The notes under the pieces were generated by a model that was not told the DNA's origin, made no database searches, and saw nothing but the letters and a program-made list of their open reading frames with translations. Positions 33,961 through 43,691 of a stretch of 64,000 nt of DNA are shown piece by piece. A program made the position numbers and the translations under genes. The DNA comes from Microcoleus vaginatus HSN003. GTDB taxonomy: Bacteria; Cyanobacteriota; Cyanobacteriia; Cyanobacteriales; Microcoleaceae. Each line of letters begins with the position of its first letter. The first letter of the stretch is position 1. The stretch spans positions 5,456,001 through 5,520,000 of the forward strand of contig NZ_CP031705.1 of the NCBI RefSeq assembly GCF_022701255.1, read 5' to 3'.

Positions 33961-34160
33961 GGGGAAAAATATTTTTATAGTTCTTCTTCTGTTAACAAAT
34001 AGAGTGATATCAAGTCCGCTTGAGTAGTTGTAATTCTGAGTCCTGAAGGAACTGAAGAATCTCGCCCTTTCGGCAACTCGCTTACTTCGTGGCGCTTGAC
34101 TCATGACAAGTAAGCGTTTTGAATCAAGCGATCGCCCAATCTAAAATTTATCTAAAAATT

Positions 34161-34190
34161 AAAAGGTGAAAAATTAATTTTTCACCTTTT
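34161..34190. terminator. Bidirectional terminator between psbA and fabF
   Basis: A perfect 30-bp palindrome (AAAAGGTGAAAAATT and its reverse complement). It lies between convergent psbA and fabF and has A/T runs on both sides, so it can stop transcription from either gene. Confidence 0.75.
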
Positions 34191-34221
34191 AACTCTCGAC
34201 TCTCGATTTTAAAATTGTCCG

Positions 34222-35475
34222 TTACTGAACAAACTTCTTGAATGCCAGTGTCACGTTGTGGCCGCCAAATCCAAAAGAATTCGACAGCGCCACATCAACT
34301 TTTAGATCGCGGCTTGTATGAGGAACATAGTCCAAATCGCACTCAGGATCGGGATTGTCCAGATTAATTGTCGGCGGGATTTTGTCATTGGCGATCGACA
34401 TTACCGCCGCCACCGCTTCAATTCCCCCAGAACCGCCCAAAAGATGGCCGGTCATCGACTTGGTAGAACTAATTGCTATTTTGTAAGCATGGTCTCCCAA
34501 AGTCTTTTTAATCGCTTTCGTTTCCGTAGAATCGTTGGGAAGCGTGCTCGTGCCGTGAGCGTTGATATAGCTCACTTGATCCGGCGTCAAACCCGCATCC
34601 TTGAGCGCTAAAGCCATCGCCCGCGACGCACCCTCACCCCCCGGTACCGGAGAAGTCATGTGATACGCATCGCAAGTTGAACCGTAGCCGACGATTTCTG
34701 CATAAATCTTCGCGCCACGCGCCAGAGCGTGTTCCATTTCTTCTAGAATCAGAATGCCAGCACCTTCGCCGACGACAAAACCATCACGATCGCGATCGAA
34801 CGGACGAGAAGCATGAGTCGGGTCATCGTTGCGAGTCGAAAGCGCCCTCGCCGCAGCAAAACCCGCCACGCACAAAGGTGTCACCGCAGCTTCGGTACCG
34901 CCGCAAATCATGGCTTGCGCGTAACCCCCCTGAACTAGGCGAAACGCATCGCCCACCGCATTGGACCCAGCAGCACAGGCCGTCACCGTGCAAGAGTTTG
35001 GCCCCTTAGCACCCGTTTGAATCGCCGTCAGCCCCGCGGCCATATTCGCAATCATCATGGGAATCATAAACGGGCTGCATCGATCGGGGCCGCGAGTTAG
35101 ATAGATCTCTTGCTGCTCTTCCAAAACCTTCAGGCCACCAATGCCAGTGCCAAGAATGACACCCACCTGTTCTGCGTTCAGGTCGTTAATCTCGAACTTT
35201 GCATCAGCAATCGCTTGTTTGCTCGCTGACACCCCAAATTGAGCAAAGCGATCCATCCGCTTTGCTTCCTTGCGCTCTAAATAGTCGTGTGGGTCGAAAC
35301 CCTTCACCTCTGCGGCAAAGCGGCAGTCGTGCCGCGACGAGTCGAATAAGGTGATCGGGCCTATACCATTCTTCCCGGCAAGCAACCCGTCCCAATACTC
35401 GGACAAGGTATTGCCGATCGGTGTAATCGCGCCGAGACCCGTGATAACAACGCGCTTACGCTCTAAATTTGTCAT
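34222..35475 (-). CDS. fabF: Beta-ketoacyl-ACP synthase II
   Basis: 417 residues, standard FabF length. It condenses malonyl-ACP with acyl-ACP in fatty acid elongation. The nucleophile Cys167 is in SCTVTACAAGSNA, and the catalytic His residues are in INAHGTSTLPND and SMTGHLLGGSGG. The start MTNLERKRVVITGLGAITP is typical. acpP lies 97 bp upstream on the same strand, the usual acpP-fabF pair, so its substrate carrier is encoded in the same operon. Confidence 0.97.
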   Translation of the reverse strand: MTNLERKRVVITGLGAITPIGNTLSEYWDGLLAGKNGIGPITLFDSSRHDCRFAAEVKGFDPHDYLERKEAKRMDRFAQFGVSASKQAIADAKFEINDLNAEQVGVILGTGIGGLKVLEEQQEIYLTRGPDRCSPFMIPMMIANMAAGLTAIQTGAKGPNSCTVTACAAGSNAVGDAFRLVQGGYAQAMICGGTEAAVTPLCVAGFAAARALSTRNDDPTHASRPFDRDRDGFVVGEGAGILILEEMEHALARGAKIYAEIVGYGSTCDAYHMTSPVPGGEGASRAMALALKDAGLTPDQVSYINAHGTSTLPNDSTETKAIKKTLGDHAYKIAISSTKSMTGHLLGGSGGIEAVAAVMSIANDKIPPTINLDNPDPECDLDYVPHTSRDLKVDVALSNSFGFGGHNVTLAFKKFVQ

Positions 35476-35572
35476 GATTTCAGTTTCAAAAAATTAAACA
35501 CCCAGAACGCAGAACAAAAGAGGAGTTTCCAGTTTTCTAACTTCTCTCCTCTTAGGGGAAAAGACAGGTATT

Positions 35573-35827
35573 TTATGCTTTTGGAGCTGCAAGTTTGCTG
35601 CTGATGAAATCTACAGAAGCTTGAACCGTAGTAATTCCTTCGGCTGCTTCGTCGGGAATTTCAATATCAAACTCTTCTTCCAATGCCATGACCAGCTCTA
35701 CTGTATCTAAGGAATCGGCTCCTAAATCGTTAGCAAAGTTGGCTTCGGGCTTGACTTCGCTCTTATCGACTTCCAGTTGCTCTGCCACAATTTTCTGGAC
35801 TCTAGCAAAAATGTCGTCTTGGCTCAT
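35573..35827 (-). CDS. acpP: Acyl carrier protein
   Basis: 84 residues, acidic four-helix protein. The phosphopantetheine attachment site is Ser39 in [20 protein letters not shown]. It carries growing acyl chains for FabF and the other FAS-II enzymes in the cytosol. It is followed by fabF on the same strand. The first codons [14 protein letters not shown] match cyanobacterial ACPs. Confidence 0.97.
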   Translation of the reverse strand: MSQDDIFARVQKIVAEQLEVDKSEVKPEANFANDLGADSLDTVELVMALEEEFDIEIPDEAAEGITTVQASVDFISSKLAAPKA

Positions 35828-36212
35828 AACATCGTGTCCTCATTGGTTGCTGCGTATCTAATCTTATCCGAAAGGGGGATCTGCAGGGGAAACGCTGGCC
35901 GCTTTTCTAAGTGACACGGGCCAGCGACAATTGGGACACGGACAAGCGCAGCAACTCTAAGACTAAGGCAAAAAAAAACCCAATAGCCCAAAATCAATCA
36001 TCTCGTTTAGCGACCTGATAACGTTGAGGAACCGGATTTTTGGTCGATGGTGCGTCAGTCATCAACTCAAAATGCTTCAGAAAAGCTGACAATTAGCTCC
36101 TAGCTAGGCGGTGATACGTTAATTATAAAGAGGGAAAACTAAGCAGGAAGCCTCCCGACTTCGATGGCTCAAGTTTCTTTTCCCGAACCTTGTGTCCCCA
36201 GCAGAAACGACT
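35828..36212. other. Intergenic gap with an 8-bp-stem hairpin
   Basis: It separates the divergent acpP and HdrB-like genes. CGCTGGCC (35893-35900) pairs with GGCCAGCG (35919-35926) around an 18-base loop. There is no T run, so it is more likely a 5' leader structure or regulatory site for acpP than a terminator. No ORF was found. Confidence 0.5.
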
Positions 36213-37118
36213 ATGCCATCCCAAACTCTCAAATATGCTTACTTTCCCGGTTGCGTTGCCCAGGGGGCTGCCCGCGAACTTTACCTGTCTACCCAAGCGC
36301 TAACTCAAGCGTTGGGGATTGAACTGGTGGAACTCAAAAAAGCTTCCTGCTGCGGTTCTGGCACTTTCAAGGAAGATTCGCAGTTGCTCGAAGATACTGT
36401 CAACGCTCGCAATATTGCTTTGGCTGAGGAACTGAATCTGCCTTTGCTGACGCATTGCAGCACTTGTCAAGGGGTAATCGGTCATGTGGACGATCGCCTC
36501 AAGGATTGCCAAAAAACCGATCCCAACTACATAGAAAAAGTCAACGGTTTACTCAAAAAACAAGGCTGTTCGCCTTATCAAGGCAGTACCGAGGTGAAAC
36601 ATCTGTTGTGGGCGATCGTTGCCGATTACGGGCTCGACGAGGTGCAGAAGCGAGTCACCCGCAAGCTTTCGGGCTTAAAGTGCGCGTCTTTTTATGGATG
36701 CTACCTGCTGCGAGCTCAGGATAAGCTGCTTTACGATGACCCGCACCAACCGGAATCGATGGAAAATGTATTTCGGGCGATCGGGGCAACTCCTGTTTAT
36801 TATCGAGGGCGGACGCAGTGCTGCGGCTGGCCGTTGGCGAGTTATGCCACTGACCAATCTTTTGGGATGGCAGGCAAACATATTCAAGATGCTCTTGACA
36901 ATGGCGCTGATTGTATGGTAACGCCTTGTCCTCTGTGTCACTTGAATTTGGATTCGCGACAGCCGGAGGTGGAAAAAGTAATCGGGCGCAAATTGGGTTT
37001 GCCGGTGTTGCATTTATCGCAATTGGTGGCTTTAGCTTTGGGTGTGGAGCCGAAAAAACTAGGACTCGATCGACATATTGTTTCAACTAAGCCCGTGTTA
37101 GAAAAATTAGGCTTTTAG
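36213..37118 (+). CDS. HdrB-like CCG-domain protein
   Basis: 301 residues from the ATG at 36213; a GTG at 36192 would add seven residues. Two CCG (Cys-rich) domains are present, each with CX(n)CCGX(n)CxxC: YFPGCVAQ, ASCCGSGTF and HCSTCQG in the first; FYGCYLLRAQ, TQCCGWPLA and TPCPLCHLN in the second. In heterodisulfide reductase HdrB these bind noncubane [4Fe-4S] clusters. Cyanobacteria lack methanogenic HdrA/C; related proteins act with succinate dehydrogenase (SdhE-type) or glycolate/lactate oxidases. The partner here is not visible, so the redox role is inferred. psaC follows 269 bp downstream. Confidence 0.88.
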   Translation: MPSQTLKYAYFPGCVAQGAARELYLSTQALTQALGIELVELKKASCCGSGTFKEDSQLLEDTVNARNIALAEELNLPLLTHCSTCQGVIGHVDDRLKDCQKTDPNYIEKVNGLLKKQGCSPYQGSTEVKHLLWAIVADYGLDEVQKRVTRKLSGLKCASFYGCYLLRAQDKLLYDDPHQPESMENVFRAIGATPVYYRGRTQCCGWPLASYATDQSFGMAGKHIQDALDNGADCMVTPCPLCHLNLDSRQPEVEKVIGRKLGLPVLHLSQLVALALGVEPKKLGLDRHIVSTKPVLEKLGF

Positions 37119-37366
37119 TCGATCGATTTACACAGATTTGTAGTAAAGAAGTTTGTCCTTGATAACTCCGCTCTAACCACGGACGTGCTCAGTAGCAACC
37201 TACTTTGATAAGCCTCCCAGCATGAATAACTGTGAAGTTTTGTCGCTTTTTCGCGAAGTGCTTCCAGGCACTGCGGTAGACTAACCTTTAATTCTCTGTG
37301 CAGGCTATAGCGGTGTCACCTCGCCGTCAAATCTGTTAATTCGCAGAGCAAGGAAATTTTTAGTGA

Positions 37367-37633
<267 letters not shown>

Positions 37634-37671
37634 ATATCGATCGACACACCGATCGAATTACGGGCACAAGA

Positions 37672-37704
37672 GAGGGGGCGATTACATTGCCCCTTCTTTT
37701 TTTT
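37672..37704 (+). terminator. Terminator of psaC
   Basis: GAGGGGGC and GCCCCTTC pair with one G-T wobble around a 9-base loop, followed by eight T. Confidence 0.85.
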
Positions 37705-37794
37705 GTCGCGGAATCGGCATTCTGGGGCCGGAAGAAGGTAAAAATGATAAAACGTGAGTTTTATTGCGATCGCTAAGCAGGAGTAGTACGTTAA

Positions 37795-39717
37795 ATGTGC
37801 GGAATCGTTGGCTATATCGGCACGCAAGCAGCAAGCGAGATTTTGCTAGCAGGATTGGAGAAACTAGAATACCGGGGCTACGATTCAGCGGGCCTCGCTA
37901 CCATCTCGGAAGGACAAATTACCTGCGTCCGAGCCAAGGGCAAATTGCACAATCTCCGGGAAAAGCTAGCAGAGATAGACTCTCCGGCTCCCATTGGCAT
38001 CGGACACACCCGCTGGGCAACTCACGGCAAACCAGAGGAATATAACGCTCACCCTCACCTGGATAATAGCGGGCGAATTGCGGTAGTTCAAAATGGAATT
38101 GTCGAAAATTATCGCGATTTGCGGAAAGAATTGAAAGCAAAGGGACATAAATTTGTCTCGGATACCGATACAGAAGTTATTCCTCATTTAATAGCGGAGT
38201 TTTTTGCCGAAGTAAAAAAGGAGAAGGAAGAAGAAAAAGAAAAAAAAGCCGAAAAAATTGCTGATTTGTCATTTTTGGAAGTCGTTTCACAGGTGGTAAA
38301 TAGGTTAGAAGGAGCCTTTGCGATCGCCGTTATTTGCGCCGATTTTCCAGACGAAATAATTGTCGCCAGACAGCAAGCTCCTTTGGTGATTGGCTTTGGT
38401 GCAGGCGAATTTTTCTGCGCTTCCGACACGCCGGCGTTAGTATCTCACACCCGCACTGTTTTGTCGTTGGAAAATGGCGAATTGGCAAGGCTAACTCCGA
38501 TGGGAGTCGAAGTTTACAGCTTTACAGGAGAAAGGCTGAAAAAAAGCCCGCGCATCCTTGGTTGGAGTCCGGTTTTAGTCGAAAAACAAGGCTTCAAACA
38601 CTTCATGCACAAGGAGATTTACGAACAGCCAGCCGTAGTCAGAGCTTGTTTGGAGGCTTATTTAGACAGCGAGTGGCAGCCGGGAAATCCGCACTCTCCC
38701 ATCAATCTCAACTTGCCTAAGGAACTTTGCGCCGATGTCGAACAAATTTCAATTCTTGCCTGCGGAACGAGCTGGCACGCCTCACTAATTGGCAAATATT
38801 TGTTGGAACAATTAGCTAATATTCCCACTGCGGTGCAGTACGCTTCTGAGTACCGCTACGCACCGGCACCGCTGACGGCAAATAATTTAACTATTGGGGT
38901 AACACAGTCGGGAGAAACGGCGGACACGCTGGCTGCTTTGGGGATGGAACAGCAGCGCCGCGCGGGTTTTACTGATAAATTCCGGGCGAGAATGTTAGGC
39001 ATTACTAACAGGACTGAAAGTTCGATCGCCCACATGATGCCGCACGTGATCAATACCCACGCCGGTATAGAAATCGGCGTTGCTGCGACTAAAACTTTTG
39101 TTACTCAGTTAATGGCATTCTATTTCTTAGCTTTGGATTTGGCGCACCAGCGGCAAACAATCAGCACTGAGAGATTGGCAGAAATTATTACTGGTTTGCG
39201 CCAGTTGCCCGCAGAAATTGAGAAGTTTTTGGAGATTCAAGAACAGTATGTGGAGGAATTGTCCCACCAGTTTACAGACACCCAAGATTTTATTTTTTTG
39301 GGGCGGGGCATAAACTTTCCGATTGCTTTGGAAGGGGCGCTGAAACTGAAGGAAATCAGCTACATTCACGCCGAAGGATATCCGGCGGGAGAGATGAAAC
39401 ATGGCCCGATCGCCCTTTTGGACGCGAAAGTTCCTGTAGTGGCGATCGCCATGCCCGGAAGCGTCTACGAAAAAGTGCTTTCCAACGCTCAGGAAGCGAA
39501 GGCCCGCGACGCCCGTTTAATTGGCGTCACGCCCAAGCAAGGTGTGGCGGAAGCCGAGATTTTTGACCACGTTTTGCCGGTGCCTTTGGTGGATGAATTG
39601 TTGTCGCCGATTGTGACAGTGATTCCGCTGCAATTGTTGGCTTATCACATTGCCGCGCGTCGCGGTTTGGATGTGGATCAGCCACGCAATTTGGCGAAGT
39701 CGGTGACAGTGGAATAA
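37795..39717 (+). CDS. glmS: Glucosamine-fructose-6-phosphate aminotransferase (isomerizing)
   Basis: 640 residues. The N-terminal glutaminase domain begins MCGIVGYIG with catalytic Cys2 exposed after Met removal. Two SIS sugar-isomerase domains follow (ILACGTSWHASL, GVTQSGETADTLAAL, GVAATKTFVTQL; then FLGRGINFPIALEGALKLKE). It makes glucosamine-6-phosphate for peptidoglycan and LPS. Residues about 139-155 are a low-complexity Lys/Glu insert (EVKKEKEEEKEKKAEKI) not found in standard GlmS and likely solvent-exposed. CAGGAGTAG before the ATG is a good ribosome-binding site. No glmS ribozyme is apparent upstream. Confidence 0.97.
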   Translation: MCGIVGYIGTQAASEILLAGLEKLEYRGYDSAGLATISEGQITCVRAKGKLHNLREKLAEIDSPAPIGIGHTRWATHGKPEEYNAHPHLDNSGRIAVVQNGIVENYRDLRKELKAKGHKFVSDTDTEVIPHLIAEFFAEVKKEKEEEKEKKAEKIADLSFLEVVSQVVNRLEGAFAIAVICADFPDEIIVARQQAPLVIGFGAGEFFCASDTPALVSHTRTVLSLENGELARLTPMGVEVYSFTGERLKKSPRILGWSPVLVEKQGFKHFMHKEIYEQPAVVRACLEAYLDSEWQPGNPHSPINLNLPKELCADVEQISILACGTSWHASLIGKYLLEQLANIPTAVQYASEYRYAPAPLTANNLTIGVTQSGETADTLAALGMEQQRRAGFTDKFRARMLGITNRTESSIAHMMPHVINTHAGIEIGVAATKTFVTQLMAFYFLALDLAHQRQTISTERLAEIITGLRQLPAEIEKFLEIQEQYVEELSHQFTDTQDFIFLGRGINFPIALEGALKLKEISYIHAEGYPAGEMKHGPIALLDAKVPVVAIAMPGSVYEKVLSNAQEAKARDARLIGVTPKQGVAEAEIFDHVLPVPLVDELLSPIVTVIPLQLLAYHIAARRGLDVDQPRNLAKSVTVE

Positions 39718-39724
39718 AAGAATT

Positions 39725-39800
39725 CAGTTGGCAGTTGGCAGTTGGCAGTTGACTGTTGACTGTTGACTGTTGACTGTTGACTGTTGACTGTTAGCAGTTG
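39725..39800. repeat. Heptamer arrays CAGTTGG and CTGTTGA
   Basis: Three CAGTTGG-type units are followed by about six CTGTTGA units, a classic cyanobacterial short tandem repeat tract just after glmS. Confidence 0.85.
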
Positions 39801-39863
39801 TTATTGGTTATTTGTTATTTGTTATCAATAACCTTCCACGATCTGCCTCCAATGCGCTATCGT

Positions 39864-41441
39864 CTATTCCCTCTGGCTGACTCCGCAAATTGCGGCTAAT
39901 AGCAACCAGCTTGTAGTATTGAGTCGGAAATCAAACAGCGTCACATCTACAGTGTTAAAAAGCGTACAGGCGGCGAAGGCTAATAAATAACTGAAAAAAA
40001 TTAGGCGATCGGTCGCTCTTACATCTTGACAAGCTACCCAATTTTTGCTACCCCTTATAGATTTTTGATTGAGTTCTAAAGAATTTTCCGCTACTTCCTG
40101 TGTTGCTATTTTCTCGTGTTTAATTTCCCCAGGAAAAAGCGGCCAATTCGCCAGCAGCCAAACACCCCTAGCCAAAACCCAACCAACTAAACCAAACAAC
40201 AAAAGCGTTGCTGGTATTCCCGTTTCTGCAGTCAACATTAGCATCAAACTGTGAGGATGACCGAGCCATTCTTGCATCTGAGCTTGATAGAGAGGCGTAA
40301 AATTTCGCAATCCCCAACCAGTCCAAGGACGCTGCTGAGTCATCGACCAAGCAAATTCCCACTGAGTAGTTCTCAAAGTAGCAGTTGGCCGATTTGGAAA
40401 CATCTCGTCGGTGAGTCTAGCCCAAAAGAAAGCCGGAACAATTCTTCGTAAAGATTGTCGCAGTGGTTCCGGGCCAAAGGCAGACAAAAAAACTGTGCTA
40501 GCCACACTAAAAACCACAGCTAATAGTTTTTTATAACCCGCATAAAATGCAAAAGCCAAAACTGCCATAACTGCCAGTCCCCAAGCATTGCGAGAATTAG
40601 TAAAAATCAAAGCAACAGCATTTCCGAGCACAGCCAAACTTAAAAATAGGCAGCGGTAATTGAGAATTGGAAATTGGGAATCTGGCATTAATATTCCTTC
40701 TTCCCTCGAATCTCTTCTTTCTGACTTCTGACTCTTGACTCCCGAGTTTTGCTCAATAATTAATCCGTGTATCCCTGTCCAAATCCGTGTCGTGCCTTCC
40801 TGATTTCGGATTTCTCCTATCCAAAGCCCTAGCCCTAAAATAAAAACAATTGTCAGATAGCAAGCTAAAATATTAGCATACATAAATACAGAAGCCATGC
40901 GACCAGGGGGATTGCCTTGGGGTTCGAGTACCCAGCCAACAACAGGCTGCAATTGAGCGATGCCGCTCCAACCTAAAAATTGCTGTCCCAGACCTAAAAT
41001 TATTACCGGAATTGAACTAATTACAATAATCCAAGATAATTGTCGCAATTGAGCAGCAGTTTGAATTAAACTGCTCAAAGCCGCAAACAATATAAAGAAC
41101 GGCAAGAAATTGTACAACCCTACAAAAGCCTCAATGCGGTTGTGGGCAAAAACCGCTGTGATGACTAGCAGCGCGCTCAGAATTGCGAATCCTCGATTCA
41201 ACGGCCGGCGACTAATTTGACGGAACTTTTGCTTGCAAGTGCCGGCCAATCCCAGGAATAAACCTAAAGCTCCCAAAATCGGAATTAAGGGAAAAATCAG
41301 CATCCCCACTTGGGCGAAATTCCAAGGGATTTGCAGGCGGGGATCTGGATGTTTTTGGAGGCGAGACTTGAGATTTTCGGCTGTCAGTTTGGCAGCTAAT
41401 TTCAACCGATTTTTGATATTCACCCACACTCCCAATCTCAA
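39864..41441 (-). CDS. O-antigen ligase/polymerase-like membrane protein
   Basis: 525 residues with about ten membrane segments. The large periplasmic loop signature of O-antigen ligase/polymerase (Wzy/WaaL, also cyanobacterial IctB) is visible: WTGWGLRNFTPLYQAQMQEW then GHPHSLMLMLTAETGIPA. An N-terminal basic region (residues 1-40) precedes the first helix. Residues about 230-265 (NSGVKSQKSERRDSREEGIL and following) are polar, fall between membrane helices, and are encoded by sequence that looks like the genome's intergenic TTGAGAATTGGAAATTGGGA repeats, so a repeat seems to have been absorbed in frame. A polysaccharide assembly role is likely. Confidence 0.85.
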   Translation of the reverse strand: MRLGVWVNIKNRLKLAAKLTAENLKSRLQKHPDPRLQIPWNFAQVGMLIFPLIPILGALGLFLGLAGTCKQKFRQISRRPLNRGFAILSALLVITAVFAHNRIEAFVGLYNFLPFFILFAALSSLIQTAAQLRQLSWIIVISSIPVIILGLGQQFLGWSGIAQLQPVVGWVLEPQGNPPGRMASVFMYANILACYLTIVFILGLGLWIGEIRNQEGTTRIWTGIHGLIIEQNSGVKSQKSERRDSREEGILMPDSQFPILNYRCLFLSLAVLGNAVALIFTNSRNAWGLAVMAVLAFAFYAGYKKLLAVVFSVASTVFLSAFGPEPLRQSLRRIVPAFFWARLTDEMFPNRPTATLRTTQWEFAWSMTQQRPWTGWGLRNFTPLYQAQMQEWLGHPHSLMLMLTAETGIPATLLLFGLVGWVLARGVWLLANWPLFPGEIKHEKIATQEVAENSLELNQKSIRGSKNWVACQDVRATDRLIFFSYLLAFAACTLFNTVDVTLFDFRLNTTSWLLLAAICGVSQRE

Positions 41442-41466
41442 ATCTAAAATCTACAATCTACTATCG

Positions 41467-42312
41467 TTAAGCTAGTTCCCAAACGCATTCCGATCGCGTC
41501 AGGCGAATTTGAGCTAAGGCAAAAATGGTCGGGATAATGCGCCCATAGTTAGTGGAAATCGATCGCCAACCCAAATCCGCGAAAAACCAAGTCCACATCA
41601 CCGGGCCGATCAACGAAAATACGCTCCGCGTCGCACCGTAACGAGCTGCACTCACCGCCATACCGCGCCGCGCCGTCTGAATTGCGACATAATTTTGAAA
41701 CTGGGTTGCTGCGGTTGCAGTACCTGCAAGCACTCCTTGTTTTGCCATTTGATAGGTGGCAAAATGCAGCGCAAATTGATTAGCCATTAGTTTGAGCAGC
41801 ATTGGTTTTAAGATGGAACTAACAGCTAAAGCGCTGCCACCTTTGAACAGTAAACCCAACGGGTCTTTTTCAGCAGAAATTGGCAGGGGCTCTGAGAGTT
41901 TAGAATCAACGATCGCTCGCTGTACGCGCAGTGTCAGTGCTTGCTGTTCCTCTGCCGGCAAACGCTTCCACGCCCGCCCCATTAAGTGCAGAAATACTTC
42001 TGCCTCTAAGTCGGTGGTTGACAACTGTTTGGGATAAGGGATTTTGAGATAGCGACAAACTTGAATTAGTGCTTGTCTGTAAGTTACTTGTTCGGTTCGC
42101 CCTCTGAGTACCGTCAACCCGTCGGCTGCAAGATAACGAAACCGCTGTTCTACGGCGTCGAGCCATGCTTGGCGATCGCGACTTTGTACATCTATCGGTG
42201 CGGGGGTTTGCACGTAATCTAAAGGGTTAAACTTGCGGCTGAACAGAAGTTCTGTTAGTTGCTGCAATTCTTCTTCTGTTGTCAATTCGAGTGCTGCTCT
42301 GAGTTCGTCCAA
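41467..42312 (-). CDS. YaaW-family (UPF0174) protein
   Basis: 281 residues. The central block (VCRYLKIPYPKQLSTTDLEA, HLMGRAWKRLPAEEQQAL) matches E. coli YaaW in spacing and residues. Two hydrophobic stretches in the C-terminal half (LLKLMANQFALHFATYQMA and VFSLIGPVMWTWFFADLGW) suggest membrane association. YaaW relatives have no established biochemical function. It is 26 bp upstream of the O-antigen-ligase-like gene on the same strand, so the two may be co-transcribed. Confidence 0.75.
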   Translation of the reverse strand: MDELRAALELTTEEELQQLTELLFSRKFNPLDYVQTPAPIDVQSRDRQAWLDAVEQRFRYLAADGLTVLRGRTEQVTYRQALIQVCRYLKIPYPKQLSTTDLEAEVFLHLMGRAWKRLPAEEQQALTLRVQRAIVDSKLSEPLPISAEKDPLGLLFKGGSALAVSSILKPMLLKLMANQFALHFATYQMAKQGVLAGTATAATQFQNYVAIQTARRGMAVSAARYGATRSVFSLIGPVMWTWFFADLGWRSISTNYGRIIPTIFALAQIRLTRSECVWELA

Positions 42313-42332
42313 AATTTTGCCCTCCCCTATTC

Positions 42333-42364
42333 GATTTTAGATTTTAGATTTTAGATTTTAGATT
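42333..42364. repeat. Heptamer array GATTTTA
   Basis: Four to five GATTTTA units lie directly upstream of the YaaW-like gene. Confidence 0.8.
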
Positions 42365-42584
42365 GCTGCGGATTGACAACCATTAGGATTTAGGATTTAC
42401 CTACAGTCGCATTTTTTGATCTGGTCTTAATCATGGATTCGTGCTGTCCTTTATTCTACTACTTGGTGTAGGGCGATGGCGTCCCGCCCCGCAAGCTACA
42501 GCTCTTTTGAGTCATCGGTAAGGTACAAATTCAGCTCGCAGCCTTTAAGCTGATGTGTAGATTCATAAGGCTGACTGATTGATT

Positions 42585-43652
42585 ATGTTCGATGTTGCGG
42601 TGATTGGTGCGGGGATGGCGGGGCTCAGTTGCGCTCAACGGTTGCGTCAAGCTGGTTATTCTGTGGCGGTTGTTGAGAAATCTCGTGGCGCGGGGGGGCG
42701 TGTTGCTACCCGCCGCGTACAGGGTACTAGGGCCGATCACGGGACGCGGTATCTGGAACCGCAGGGGGATGCAGTGCAGAGGTTAATTGAGGCTTTGGTC
42801 GATCGACACATCCTCAAACTCTGGACTGATACTGTCTGGGAATTCAGAGAGGGAAAACTTTCTGCTATTCCTAGTTCTTGTTATGTGGCACCTGCTGGCA
42901 TGAATGCTGTCGGTAAGTATCTGGCTGAGGATTTAGAGATTTGGTTTGGTCGTCGCTTACACGCTATTTCTACTACAGATAACCAAATGTGGCATCTTTC
43001 CCTAGAAGTCACTGATGACAATTTACAGACGCCTCAAGAATTGATTGCTAAGGCTGTTGTAGTAGCAATTCCGGCTCCTCAAGCTTTAATGTTTTTGAAT
43101 TCGGAAATTGGTTTTAAACCTGATTTTCTTGACCAATTGCGTTCTGTGGAGTACGACCCTTGCATTACTGTTATGGCTGGCTATTCTGCGGCAAAACAGC
43201 AAGATTTGAGCAATCTAAATCCGCAGTGGAAATCTGTTTCTTTTCCCGATAATTCTGATTTAGCTTGGGTTGGTTGGGACAGCAGCAAACGGCTCGATCC
43301 GCAGCAGCCGGTGTTTGTGGTTCACAGCAGCGCAATTTTTGCAGAACGCTATTTAGAAGCTGTTGATTTGGAAACTGTCGGTCAAGAATTGCTCGATCGC
43401 ACTTCTGAATATTTAATCCCTTGGCTCAAAGAGCCGGAATGGTTGCAGGTTCACCGCTGGCGCTATGCCTTGTGTCGAAATCCTTTGCCTGTTTCTTGTT
43501 TGGCGGCTGGGGGAACTTTGCCGCTGGTTTGTGCCGGGGATTTGTGCGGGGAAGGTCAAATAGAAGGTGCTTTGCGATCGGGTTTGGCGGCGGCTAATTG
43601 GGTGAATTCTCAGTTGCAAAATTTGCCGTTAGATTCAAACCTAAATTGGTAA
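42585..43652 (+). CDS. FAD-dependent amine-oxidase/renalase-like oxidoreductase
   Basis: 355 residues from the ATG at 42585 (MFDVAVIGAGMAGLSCA); an ATG at 42579 would add two. The Rossmann dinucleotide site is VIGAGMAGLS, with VVEKSRGAGGRVATRR as the second FAD contact typical of the amine oxidase/renalase group and DHGTRYLEP following. Near the C-terminus VCAGDLCGEGQIEGALRSGLAAA is the GD motif that closes the FAD site. The substrate is unknown; renalase-like proteins oxidise dihydronicotinamide isomers (family knowledge). A Uma2 gene follows about 40 bp downstream but is probably unrelated. Confidence 0.9.
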   Translation: MFDVAVIGAGMAGLSCAQRLRQAGYSVAVVEKSRGAGGRVATRRVQGTRADHGTRYLEPQGDAVQRLIEALVDRHILKLWTDTVWEFREGKLSAIPSSCYVAPAGMNAVGKYLAEDLEIWFGRRLHAISTTDNQMWHLSLEVTDDNLQTPQELIAKAVVVAIPAPQALMFLNSEIGFKPDFLDQLRSVEYDPCITVMAGYSAAKQQDLSNLNPQWKSVSFPDNSDLAWVGWDSSKRLDPQQPVFVVHSSAIFAERYLEAVDLETVGQELLDRTSEYLIPWLKEPEWLQVHRWRYALCRNPLPVSCLAAGGTLPLVCAGDLCGEGQIEGALRSGLAAANWVNSQLQNLPLDSNLNW

Positions 43653-43691
43653 TATGGCTAAAATTAATGTATCGATTTTGCCTCTAACGCT

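Larger units (their letters stand above)
32787..33970. repeat. Right arm of 1184-bp inverted repeat containing psbA
   Basis: This arm mirrors 28082-29265, has the same length, and shows no difference where I compared them. The arms are separated by 3521 bp holding cobI, cobH and cobG. Confidence 0.92.

Noticed and set aside
37640-37795. glmS ribozyme upstream of glmS
   Set aside because: The spacer is short, is occupied by the psaC terminator, and shows none of the conserved ribozyme core.
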